Assembly (NCBI GenBank): GCA_965246795.1
Contig: CBDFFN010000005.1
Span: 71,560-135,559 of the forward strand
DNA: 64,000 nt
Direction: 5' to 3'
Source: JAJXWB01 sp965246795
GTDB taxonomy: Bacteria > Pseudomonadota > Alphaproteobacteria > Rhizobiales > Beijerinckiaceae
Part shown: positions 1 through 7,205 of the stretch, one piece after another
Layout: each line of letters begins with the position of its first letter
How positions within the stretch are numbered: the first letter of the stretch is position 1
Position numbers and translations under genes: made by a program
Notes under the pieces: generated by a model
What the model saw: only the letters and a program-made list of their open reading frames with translations
Database searches by the model: none
Told to the model about the DNA's origin: nothing

Positions 1-63
1 CAGGATCGAACCGCGGCGTGTTGCGGCTGGCCGCATGCGCGGCATGGTGAGATTGACGTTCAT
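1..63 (-). CDS. ftsA: Cell division protein FtsA, N-terminal fragment (runs off the window)
   Basis: Only the first 21 codons are present. They begin at an ATG that shares one base with the ftsQ stop codon (TGATG), and the peptide starts MNVNLTMPRMRPAATRR. The call rests on position: ftsA follows ftsQ in every Hyphomicrobiales dcw cluster, and the one-base overlap implies translational coupling. FtsA is the actin-like membrane tether of the FtsZ ring. No catalytic motif is visible in so short a piece, and a nearby internal ATG could be the true start. Confidence 0.75.
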   Translation of the reverse strand, partial: MNVNLTMPRMRPAATRRGSIL

Positions 64-1013
64 CACGCTTTGGCCTTCCCGAGCTTGCGGGTCAGCGCTT
101 CGGCGCGCGCGGCGCCGGCATCGTCCGACAATCGCACAGCCAGGCGCGTGGGATCGCGCAGATCGAGCGACACAATGTCCTTGTCGAGCAGTCGCGCTTC
201 GCGTTGCAGGCGCGCCGCCCGCGAGACTGCGGCAGCGGGATTCTCTTCCGGAAGACGAAGCGTCACGCCGTCGTTGGTGATGAGATCCCAGCGACGATCG
301 GAAATACGCACGCCGGCCTTGATGCGGCCGCGCAGATCGCCGGCCGCGTCGAGCAGCGAGGCATATTCTTCGAGGCGCGCGTTGGCGCCCTCGCCGACGA
401 CAAAGGGTAGGGCTGCGAAGCGATCGTCCCGCATCGTGTCGATCGCGGTGCCGTCGAAGGCGACGACCGAGACCTGGCCGTCCTTTTGCCAAAGCGCGTA
501 AGGCTGGCGCTCGGTGACGACGATGGAGACGCGGGACGGATAAAGCTTGCGCACGGCCGCGTCGCGCACGAGCGGCAGCTTCAACAGCCGCTCACGAACA
601 TCCTGTGCATCGAGAAACAGCAGCGAATTGCGCGTGCTGATGCCGGCGCTGGAAAGAATGTCGGTTTCGCTGAGTTCCGTCAGCCCGCCGATGGTGATCG
701 TGTCGATGCCAAGCCCGAATGCGCCGGCGACGAAATCGCCGGGGCTCCCGTAGCCCGCGACAAGGTTCGAAGCGCCGCCGCCGCGCACGAGGCCGTAGCC
801 TGTCGCGCTGCCGAGCACGACAGCGCAGAAAGCGAGCGTCGTTGCGGGATGGCTCGCGAGTGCGTGCAGTCGCGAGATGCCGGCGCGAGGACGCTGGCGA
901 TAAGCGCGGGAAGAAACGGGAAATGCGGTAGCGTAAGCAGGGACGGGAGAAACGGACGCGGCGACAGAGAGCGAAGCTCTCAACGATCGCAGGACGCGTC
1001 TTCCACCATCCAT
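63..1013 (-). CDS. ftsQ: Cell division protein FtsQ
   Basis: FtsQ is a bitopic inner-membrane divisome protein that links early FtsA/Z-ring proteins to FtsL/FtsB and the septal synthase FtsW/FtsI. The 316-residue product has a basic, arginine-rich cytoplasmic N-terminus, one membrane segment at about 55-76, and a periplasmic POTRA domain at about 104-172 (the ITIGGLTELSETDIL stretch through the VVTERQPYALW end). A beta domain follows, and the tail is basic (KLGKAKA). The start overlaps the end of ddl by 34 bases and the stop overlaps the ftsA start by one, so it is part of the continuous minus-strand operon. The start is the longest in-frame ATG; a shorter N-terminus cannot be excluded. Confidence 0.93.
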   Translation of the reverse strand: MDGGRRVLRSLRASLSVAASVSPVPAYATAFPVSSRAYRQRPRAGISRLHALASHPATTLAFCAVVLGSATGYGLVRGGGASNLVAGYGSPGDFVAGAFGLGIDTITIGGLTELSETDILSSAGISTRNSLLFLDAQDVRERLLKLPLVRDAAVRKLYPSRVSIVVTERQPYALWQKDGQVSVVAFDGTAIDTMRDDRFAALPFVVGEGANARLEEYASLLDAAGDLRGRIKAGVRISDRRWDLITNDGVTLRLPEENPAAAVSRAARLQREARLLDKDIVSLDLRDPTRLAVRLSDDAGAARAEALTRKLGKAKA

Positions 1014-1903
1014 CGAACCAACTCACCGAATGTGAGGCCCGCGTGGGCCGCAAGTTCAGGCACGAGCGACGTTTCCGTCATGCCGGGCTGCGTGTTGACT
1101 TCCAGTACGACAAGCTCGCCCGTACCTCCGGGGCGGTCGTCGTACCGAAAATCTGCACGGCTCACGCCGCGGCAGCCCAGCGCCTTGTGCGCCTTCACCG
1201 TTAACTCTTGGACCTCAAGGTAAACATTTCCTTTAATTGCTGCGGGCAGGACATGGATTGATCCACCTTTCGCGTACTTTGCGTCGTATCCGTAGAAGGC
1301 CTCCGACACTGGCTGGATGTCGATGACGCCCAGCGCGCGGTCGCCCATGACGGCGCAGGTCAGTTCTTTGCCGGCGATGAACGGCTCAGCCAACAGCCAG
1401 TCGCCGTAGCGCCAGTCCGCGCTGGCGATCTCCTGCGGGGGGTGAGAACGGTCTTCCTTGATAATGAAGACGCCGAGCGACGAGCCTTCGGACACGGGCT
1501 TCAGCACGTAGGGCGGCGGCAGGGCGTGCGCCTTCGCCGCCTCCATCCGGTGCACGAGGTGGCCGCCCGGCACGGGCACGCCGGCGGCGCGCATGACGAT
1601 CTTGGCGCGCTCCTTGTCCCCGGCGAGCGCGGAGGCCAGCACGCCAGAATGCGTATAGGGAATGCGCATCGTCTCGAGGATGCCCTGCATGGGGCCGTCC
1701 TCGCCGAAGCGGCCGTGTAGCGCATTGAACACGACATCCGGTTTTGTGGTGGCGAGTTGCGCGGCGACGTCGTGGCCTGCGTCGATGCGCGTGACACGAA
1801 AACCTTCGCGCTCCAGAGCATCGCCACAGGCGGCACCCGAACGCAGCGACACTTCGCGTTCGCCGGAAAGGCCGCCGAGGAGGACGGCGATGTGGTGGGT
1901 CAT
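980..1903 (-). CDS. ddl: D-alanine--D-alanine ligase
   Basis: This enzyme joins two D-alanines with ATP to make the dipeptide that MurF adds to the peptidoglycan precursor. The 307-residue ATP-grasp protein shows the family landmarks: GGLSGEREVSL at 10-20 (Glu/Ser substrate residues), HGRFGEDG near 63-70, SEGSSLGV at 138-145 (omega-loop and nucleotide contacts), and the Mg-binding LEVNTQPGMT near the C-terminus. Its ATG overlaps the stop of the upstream toxin gene as ATGA, so translation of this essential gene appears coupled to a toxin-antitoxin module. Length is normal for DdlB. Confidence 0.96.
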   Translation of the reverse strand: MTHHIAVLLGGLSGEREVSLRSGAACGDALEREGFRVTRIDAGHDVAAQLATTKPDVVFNALHGRFGEDGPMQGILETMRIPYTHSGVLASALAGDKERAKIVMRAAGVPVPGGHLVHRMEAAKAHALPPPYVLKPVSEGSSLGVFIIKEDRSHPPQEIASADWRYGDWLLAEPFIAGKELTCAVMGDRALGVIDIQPVSEAFYGYDAKYAKGGSIHVLPAAIKGNVYLEVQELTVKAHKALGCRGVSRADFRYDDRPGGTGELVVLEVNTQPGMTETSLVPELAAHAGLTFGELVRWMVEDASCDR

Positions 1904-2262
1904 GTGAGCTCGTTCTGAATCGACAAACGCGTACGGCCTGCAAAGCCAAGGTGGACGAGGATTGCACGGTCGATGAGAACAATGTCGGGATCGGACAAGA
2001 CACCAACTTGTTGTCCTATCCGCACCTTTCGGACTGTTGTGATCTTGTCCACCATCACTTGGCTCTCTTCCCTAAGGCCGTTGGATTCATCGGGCATCAG
2101 CGTGATGCGGAGGCGCTTGAGGGGCAACAGGTCAGTCGTGAGGGGACATACCGTGATTGAGTCGGTCGTCGACTCGAGGTCGCTCTGTAAGATGATGACC
2201 GGTCTAGGCTTCGAGACGAAATCGCCGCGTTCAATGGCTGTCCAGATTTCGCCGCGCTTCAC
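1900..2262 (-). CDS. PemK/MazF-family toxin (predicted endoribonuclease) inside the dcw cluster
   Basis: This 120-residue protein has the MazF/PemK fold signature. It opens with MKRGEIWTAIERGDFVSKPRPVIILQSD, which carries the RGEIW strand and the KPRPVIILQ strand, continues with the TVCPLTTD strand, and ends with a DKITTVRK catalytic-region helix. Family members cleave mRNA or other RNA at short motifs and are neutralised by the partner antitoxin. The start overlaps the upstream antitoxin stop by four bases (ATGA), and its own stop overlaps the ddl start by four bases. The family call is secure; activity and target sequence are inference. Confidence 0.88.
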   Translation of the reverse strand: MKRGEIWTAIERGDFVSKPRPVIILQSDLESTTDSITVCPLTTDLLPLKRLRITLMPDESNGLREESQVMVDKITTVRKVRIGQQVGVLSDPDIVLIDRAILVHLGFAGRTRLSIQNELT

Positions 2263-2492
2263 CAGCTGATCGAGATTGCATCGACGAAGGCTTGATCCGC
2301 TTCGGCGGATGCTGCCTGCGCGATGATAAGGCCTTCGCGACGAAGTTCATCGGCAAAACCAGGCACGTTCACGTCCGGAACCCATAATTGAACCGGGCGC
2401 AATCCCTGCTGCCGCATACGCGCGCGGTAGGCACGCGTCTTTTCTCGTGTCGCCTTCAGGCGGTCGGATCGACGTCGCGACTGCGGTGCCAT
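2259..2492 (-). CDS. MazE-like antitoxin (DUF3018 family)
   Basis: This small 77-residue basic protein matches the DUF3018 antitoxin family. It has an arginine-rich N-terminal helix (RRRSDRLKATREKTRAYRA), the hallmark GLRPVQLWVPD strand, then an acidic helical tail that would wrap the toxin. The ATG at 2492 is preferred over the GTG one codon upstream because GAGAGAAAA lies just before it. Just upstream is a perfect 14-bp palindrome suited to autoregulation. It overlaps the toxin start as ATGA, which is the usual antitoxin-first order. Confidence 0.82.
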   Translation of the reverse strand: MAPQSRRRSDRLKATREKTRAYRARMRQQGLRPVQLWVPDVNVPGFADELRREGLIIAQAASAEADQAFVDAISISW

Positions 2493-2504
2493 CACTTTTC
2501 TCTC

Positions 2505-2518
2505 GGTGACATGTCACC
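2505..2518. promoter_or_regulatory. Perfect palindrome upstream of the antitoxin (candidate operator)
   Basis: GGTGACATGTCACC is a perfect 14-bp inverted repeat. It fills most of the 29-bp gap between the murB stop and the antitoxin start codon. Antitoxins of this class normally bind a palindrome over their own promoter, so this is the natural candidate operator. No convincing -35/-10 pair could be assigned. Confidence 0.5.
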
Positions 2519-2521
2519 CTA

Positions 2522-3463
2522 TCACGCAGGCCTTTTCGGGTCGAGCGAAACGCCAATCCGACGGATCTCCCAGTGCAGGTCGATGCCGCTCGTGTCGTGC
2601 ACGCGGCGACGCACTTCCTCGCCCAGGGCCTCGATATCGGCGGCGGTCGCGCGGCCGCGGTTGATGAGGAAGTTGCAGTGCATCTCGCTCACCTGAGCAT
2701 CGCCGACGACGAGACCGCGGCAGCCGGCGCGGTCGACGAACTGCCAGGCTTTTTCGCCCGGCGGGTTCTTGAAGGTCGAGCCGCCGGTCTTCTCGCGGAT
2801 CGGCTGCGATTTTTCGCGCGCCTCGGTGATGCGGTCCATGTCCGCAGCGATGGTGGCGGGATCGCCGGGCCGGCCGCAAAAGACCGCACTGGTGAAAATG
2901 ACATCCTCCGGCACGCCGGAATGCCGATACGCAAAACCCATGTCGGCGAGCGCGTAGTCGCGCACCGTGCCGTCGCGTGAAACGCCGCGCGCGGACACGA
3001 GAACGTCTTTCGTCTCGCCGCCATGCGCGCCGGCGTTCATCCGCAACGCGCCGCCGATCGCGCCAGGAATGCCGCGAAGGAATTCGAGACCCGCGATGCC
3101 GGCGGCCTGCGCGCGCCGCGCGAGCACGATGTCTGGAACGCCGGTGCCGACGGTGACGCGTGCATCGTCGTCGAAAGCGACCTCGCCGAAGGCGCGGCTT
3201 GAAAGCCGGATCGTGACGCCGGGAATGCCGCCGTCGCGCACGATGAGGTTCGAGCCGAGGCCGAGCAGTTGTACGGGCATGTCGCGATCGATACGCGACA
3301 GGAAATAGGCGAGGTCCGCCTCGTCCGCAGGCACGAAGAAGACTTGCGCCGGGCCGCCGACACGAAACCAGGTGAAGGGCGCGAGCGGTTCGTTGGCAGA
3401 CAGACGCCCGCGAAGGTCCGGTGTGTGCGCCCGGATGCCGGGAGTGATGTCGGGGAATGTCAC
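2522..3463 (-). CDS. murB: UDP-N-acetylmuramate dehydrogenase (UDP-N-acetylenolpyruvoylglucosamine reductase)
   Basis: MurB reduces UDP-GlcNAc-enolpyruvate to UDP-MurNAc with NADPH and FAD. The 313-residue protein shows the FAD-binding GLGSNLIVRDGGIPG at about 68-82, the RGIPGAIGGALRMNAGAHGGE loop, and GGSTFKNP, which holds the proton-donor serine. The open frame continues about 140 codons further upstream through murC, but that part is low-complexity shadow sequence. The GTG at 3463 gives the normal family length and follows GGAG at a rather long spacing. It is separated from murC by a hairpin repeat. Confidence 0.94.
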   Translation of the reverse strand: MTFPDITPGIRAHTPDLRGRLSANEPLAPFTWFRVGGPAQVFFVPADEADLAYFLSRIDRDMPVQLLGLGSNLIVRDGGIPGVTIRLSSRAFGEVAFDDDARVTVGTGVPDIVLARRAQAAGIAGLEFLRGIPGAIGGALRMNAGAHGGETKDVLVSARGVSRDGTVRDYALADMGFAYRHSGVPEDVIFTSAVFCGRPGDPATIAADMDRITEAREKSQPIREKTGGSTFKNPPGEKAWQFVDRAGCRGLVVGDAQVSEMHCNFLINRGRATAADIEALGEEVRRRVHDTSGIDLHWEIRRIGVSLDPKRPA

Positions 3464-3465
3464 GC

Positions 3466-3518
3466 GGACCGCGAGGCTCCTGCCTCGCAGTATTTGCGAG
3501 CTGGGAGGCTCGCGGTCC
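3466..3518. repeat. Long imperfect hairpin (REP-like) in the murC-murB gap
   Basis: The outer arms GGACCGCGAGGCTCC (3466-3480) and GGAGGCTCGCGGTCC (3504-3518) pair with one mismatch. Inside them CTCGCA and TGCGAG form a second stem. The element fills almost the whole 64-bp gap between the murC stop and the murB GTG and carries the likely murB ribosome-binding region in its right-hand (transcript-distal) arm. It resembles dispersed palindromic units of bacterial genomes; no second copy was found in this window. Confidence 0.65.
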
Positions 3519-3527
3519 AAACGAAGC

Positions 3528-4937
3528 TCACGCTGCCGCCTGCCCCGCGAGCTGCGCCGGCAACGCATATGCCCATTGCGTGATCGAGCCCGCACCGAGA
3601 AACACAACATAATCGCCGGGGCGCGCGATCTCGGCGACGATGCGAGGTAGTTCGTCCGGGCTCGTGAGCGCCAGCGCTTGCCGATGACCATGCGCGCGCG
3701 CGGCCGCCACGAGATCGTCGCGCGATGCACCTTCGATCGGCGTCTCGCCCGCGGAATAAACGTCCGCGATGATGACGGCGTCGGCGTCGTTGAAACAGGT
3801 CGAGAACTGCTCGAACAAAGATTGCAGCCGCGTGTAGCGGTGTGGCTGCACGACCGCGATGACCTGGCCCTTCGTCGATGCACGCGCCGCGCGCAACACG
3901 GCCGCGATCTCGACGGGATGGTGGCCGTAATCGTCGAAAACCTGCACGCCGTTCCAGTCGCCGGTTTTCGTGAAGCGACGCTTCACGCCGCCGAAACCGG
4001 CAATCGCTTTTCGGATCATGTCGGGCGACAGACCAAGCTCGAAAGCGACCGCGATGGCGGCGGTTGCATTGAGCGCATTGTGATGGCCCGGCATCGGCAG
4101 CACGAGGTTATCAATATAGACGGCATTCGATGTCTTGCGCTCGCGCACAAGCACGTTGAAACGCGCTTGGCCGCCGGTGAGATCGACATCGAGCAGACGC
4201 ACGTCGGCCTGCGGGTTCTCGCCGTAGGTCACGACGCGGCGATCCTCGACGCGACCTACGAGCTCTTGAACTGTCGGGTGGTCGAGGCACATCACGGCAA
4301 AGCCATAGAACGGGATGTTCTCGACAAAGGAGCGGAACGCTTCCTTCACGGCTTCGAACGTGCCGAAATGGTCGAGATGCTCGGCATCGATATTCGTGAC
4401 GATCGCAACGTCGGCCGGCAGCTTCAGAAATGTGCCGTCGCTCTCGTCGGCTTCGACGACCATCCAGTCGCCAGCACCAAGGCGCGAGTTTGTCCCGTAA
4501 GCATTGATGATGCCGCCATTGATGACGGTCGGATCGAGATTGCCTGCATCGAGCAGGGTCGCGACGAGCGACGTCGTCGTCGTCTTGCCATGCGTGCCGG
4601 CGACAGCGACGCATTGCTTCAGCCGCATCAGTTCGGCGAGCATTTCCGCGCGACGCACGACGGGCAAGCGGCGCGCGCGCGCCGCCATCAGTTCGGGATT
4701 GTCGCGCTTGATCGCAGTTGAAACGACGACGACTTCGGCCTTGCCGAGATTGTCCTCGGAATGGCCGACGCGCACGGTCGCGCCCTTCTCAACAAGGCGT
4801 TTCACATTCGCGTTCTCGCTAGCGTCGGACCCCTGCACCTTGTAGCCGAGGTTCACAAGCAGTTCGGCGATGCCGGACATGCCGATGCCGCCGATGCCGA
4901 CGAAGTGGATCGGCCCGAGTTCGGCCGGCAATTTCAT
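3528..4937 (-). CDS. murC: UDP-N-acetylmuramate--L-alanine ligase
   Basis: This cytoplasmic ATP-dependent ligase adds the first amino acid (L-Ala) to UDP-MurNAc. The 469 residues show the N-terminal UDP-binding motif GIGGIGMSGIAELL, the Mur-ligase P-loop GTHGKTTTTSLVA near residue 110, the EADESDGTF acidic motif and the FDDYGHHPVEI motif before the C-terminal domain. It starts four bases after the murG stop, within the same operon. Length and motif order are typical of MurC. Confidence 0.97.
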   Translation of the reverse strand: MKLPAELGPIHFVGIGGIGMSGIAELLVNLGYKVQGSDASENANVKRLVEKGATVRVGHSEDNLGKAEVVVVSTAIKRDNPELMAARARRLPVVRRAEMLAELMRLKQCVAVAGTHGKTTTTSLVATLLDAGNLDPTVINGGIINAYGTNSRLGAGDWMVVEADESDGTFLKLPADVAIVTNIDAEHLDHFGTFEAVKEAFRSFVENIPFYGFAVMCLDHPTVQELVGRVEDRRVVTYGENPQADVRLLDVDLTGGQARFNVLVRERKTSNAVYIDNLVLPMPGHHNALNATAAIAVAFELGLSPDMIRKAIAGFGGVKRRFTKTGDWNGVQVFDDYGHHPVEIAAVLRAARASTKGQVIAVVQPHRYTRLQSLFEQFSTCFNDADAVIIADVYSAGETPIEGASRDDLVAAARAHGHRQALALTSPDELPRIVAEIARPGDYVVFLGAGSITQWAYALPAQLAGQAAA

Positions 4938-4941
4938 CAGA

Positions 4942-6042
4942 TCAGTCTCCGCGTGCGACGCTGAGCGCCAGATCGGCGAGCCGCTCGGCGGCGTCGCGAA
5001 TGCCCGCGCTCTTGGCGGCTGCGGCGCGTGCCGTCAACCCGGTGGGATTTTCGAGTGCGGCGCGCAGTCTTCGCGCAAGGTCTTCCGGCGTGAAGACCTT
5101 CTGGTCGATGACATCAACCGCGCCGGTGCGTGCAAGTTCGGCCGCGTTGGCGGCCTGATCGGCATCGAGCGCGTGCGGGAAGGGCACGAGGATCGCCGGC
5201 CGGCCGATGACGGCGAGCTCGGATACTGTCGATGCGCCGGCGCGCGCGACGACAAGATCGGCCGCGGCCATGCGCGCCGGCAGATCGGCAAAGAAGGGCG
5301 CAAGTTCGGCGATGAAACCGAGCGCATCATAGGCAGCCTTCGAGCGTGCGAGGTCTTCGTCGCGCGCCTGCTGCACAAGGGTAATCCGCGCGCGTTCGTC
5401 CGGCGAAAGAAGCGCGATCGCCGGTGGCACGACATCCGCAAAGACGCGCGCGCCCTGCGAACCGCCGGTGACGAGGATGTGCAATTGTCCATCGCTCTCG
5501 CGCGGCAGTTGCTCGCTTGCCGCGATCACGGTCGGCCGGATCGGATTGCCGGTGACGATGGTCTTCGCGAGCATCGCGGCGCTCGCCTTCGTCAGCGGGA
5601 AGCCGGTCGCAATGCGCGTGACGCGACCCGCTAACAGGCGATTGGCGCGCCCCATCACCGCGTTCGCTTCGTGCAGCACCGTCGGAATGCCGAGGAGCGA
5701 AGCGGCAAAAATCGGCGGCACGGTGGGATAGCCTCCGAAGCCGACGACGACGCAGGGTTTTACACGCCGCAGTAGAGCGATTGACGCGAGCACACCGCGC
5801 GCGAGCGATGCGACAGCCATCGCTTTCGCAAAGACACCGCTTGCGGTCGGCGTCGCCGACGGCACCGAATGCGTGGCGCGTGCCGGGAATTCGCCGCCAT
5901 AGCGCAGCGCCCGCTCGTCCGTGACAAGTTCGACGGGCACGCCACGCACGTTGAGCGCGTGCGCCAGCGCCTGCGCCGGAAAGAGATGTCCGCCGGTGCC
6001 GCCCGCTGCGAGAAGGACGGGCGTAGTCTTCGCCAGCGTCAC
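4942..6042 (-). CDS. murG: UDP-GlcNAc--lipid I N-acetylglucosaminyltransferase
   Basis: MurG transfers GlcNAc onto lipid I to form lipid II on the inner face of the membrane. The 366-residue protein has the N-terminal GT-B glycine loop AAGGTGGHLFPA at about 12-23, a second signature HEANAVMGRANRLL, the inter-domain GGSQGA loop, and the UDP-GlcNAc site ARAGASTVSEL with PFPHALDADQ. Its start codon overlaps the ftsW stop by four bases, coupling flippase/synthase and lipid II production. Family assignment is unambiguous. Confidence 0.97.
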   Translation of the reverse strand: MTLAKTTPVLLAAGGTGGHLFPAQALAHALNVRGVPVELVTDERALRYGGEFPARATHSVPSATPTASGVFAKAMAVASLARGVLASIALLRRVKPCVVVGFGGYPTVPPIFAASLLGIPTVLHEANAVMGRANRLLAGRVTRIATGFPLTKASAAMLAKTIVTGNPIRPTVIAASEQLPRESDGQLHILVTGGSQGARVFADVVPPAIALLSPDERARITLVQQARDEDLARSKAAYDALGFIAELAPFFADLPARMAAADLVVARAGASTVSELAVIGRPAILVPFPHALDADQAANAAELARTGAVDVIDQKVFTPEDLARRLRAALENPTGLTARAAAAKSAGIRDAAERLADLALSVARGD

Positions 6043-7205
6043 GCCGGGCTTGCGACCGGCGCCGCACCGTCGGGCAGGCGCGCTGCGATGATAACCTCGC
6101 TGCGCGGCCGTCGCCGCGTGACGGCAAGCAGGAAGCCCATTCCGAGCGCAAGCGAGATCAGCGACGATCCGCCGTAGGAGATGAACGGCAGGGTCATACC
6201 TTTCGCCGGCATCAGGTGCAGATTCACCGCCATGTTGATGCAGCCCTGGATGCCGAAAAGCATTGCGAGGCCAGCAGCGGCGAAACGGCAGAACGGATCG
6301 TCGCTGCGCGACGCGTCATGCAGCGAGCGCATCACAATGAAAGCAAATAGTGCGACGAGGGCCATGCAGAAGAAGATGCCGAATTCTTCGCCGGTGACGG
6401 CGAAGATGAAGTCGGTGTGGCTGTCGGGAAGGATGCGTTTCAGCGTGCCTTCGCCCGGACCTTTGCCGAGCCAGCCGCCAGCAATGAAACTGTCGCGCGC
6501 CGTGTCGACCTGGAATGAGTCGGTCACACCGACGCCGTCGGCCAGCGGTTCGAGAAAGCGCAGGATGCGCGCACGCACGTGCGGCACGAATTTATATGCG
6601 ACGAGAACACTCGTGGCGCCCACGCCGCCGATGCCCGCAACCCACAGCCAATGCAGGCCAGCCATGAAGAACAGCGCCGCCCAAACCATCGAGACAAGCA
6701 TCGTCTGACCGAAATCCGGCTGCAGGATCAGTGGCACAATCGCAGCGGGTAGAAGCAAGATTGCGAAAATATTCGCGGGCATATCGCGACGGCGCGCACC
6801 CTCCGAAAAGGCCCAGGCGGCGACGATGACGAACGCGGGCTTGAGGAATTCTGAGGGTTGCACGCCGAGAATCCAGCGGCGCGCGCCCTTCACTTCCTGG
6901 CCCCAGACGAGCGTGGCGAGAACCAATGCCACGGCCACGACGAAGATGACGAGTGCCGCACGTCGCACGTAGCGCGGCGATAGAAACGATACGGCGATCA
7001 GCACGACAATCGCCGGCACGAGATAGAGCACCTGTCGGTTGACGAAATGGAAGGTCGACAGATGCAGGCGCTCGGCGACCGCCGGCGAGCCGGCCATCGA
7101 CAAGACAAGACCGCAAACCATCAGCGTCGCGAGCGCGCCGAGAAGCCAGCGGTCGACGGTCCAGAGCCAGTCGGAAAGCGCGGAACGTTCGGCGCGCGAG
7201 ATCAT
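6039..7205 (-). CDS. ftsW: Septal peptidoglycan glycosyltransferase FtsW (SEDS family)
   Basis: FtsW polymerises septal peptidoglycan together with the transpeptidase FtsI. This 388-residue polytopic protein has about ten hydrophobic segments and the SEDS signatures: KGARRWILGVQPSEFLKP after the first membrane block, the long periplasmic loop with GKGPGEGTLKRILPDSHTDFIF (the family motif that includes the catalytic aspartate region), and the C-terminal GMTLPFISYGGSS. It overlaps murD upstream and murG downstream by four bases each. Confidence 0.97.
   Translation of the reverse strand: MISRAERSALSDWLWTVDRWLLGALATLMVCGLVLSMAGSPAVAERLHLSTFHFVNRQVLYLVPAIVVLIAVSFLSPRYVRRAALVIFVVAVALVLATLVWGQEVKGARRWILGVQPSEFLKPAFVIVAAWAFSEGARRRDMPANIFAILLLPAAIVPLILQPDFGQTMLVSMVWAALFFMAGLHWLWVAGIGGVGATSVLVAYKFVPHVRARILRFLEPLADGVGVTDSFQVDTARDSFIAGGWLGKGPGEGTLKRILPDSHTDFIFAVTGEEFGIFFCMALVALFAFIVMRSLHDASRSDDPFCRFAAAGLAMLFGIQGCINMAVNLHLMPAKGMTLPFISYGGSSLISLALGMGFLLAVTRRRPRSEVIIAARLPDGAAPVASPA

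Noticed and set aside
3464..3883. A 140-residue N-terminal extension of MurB
   Set aside because: It overlaps murC in another frame and the hairpin repeat; MurB family length and motif spacing fit the GTG at 3463.
3678..4721. A 347-codon plus-strand frame opposite murC
   Set aside because: Composition is typical of an antisense shadow, with no motifs, while the minus strand encodes a complete MurC.
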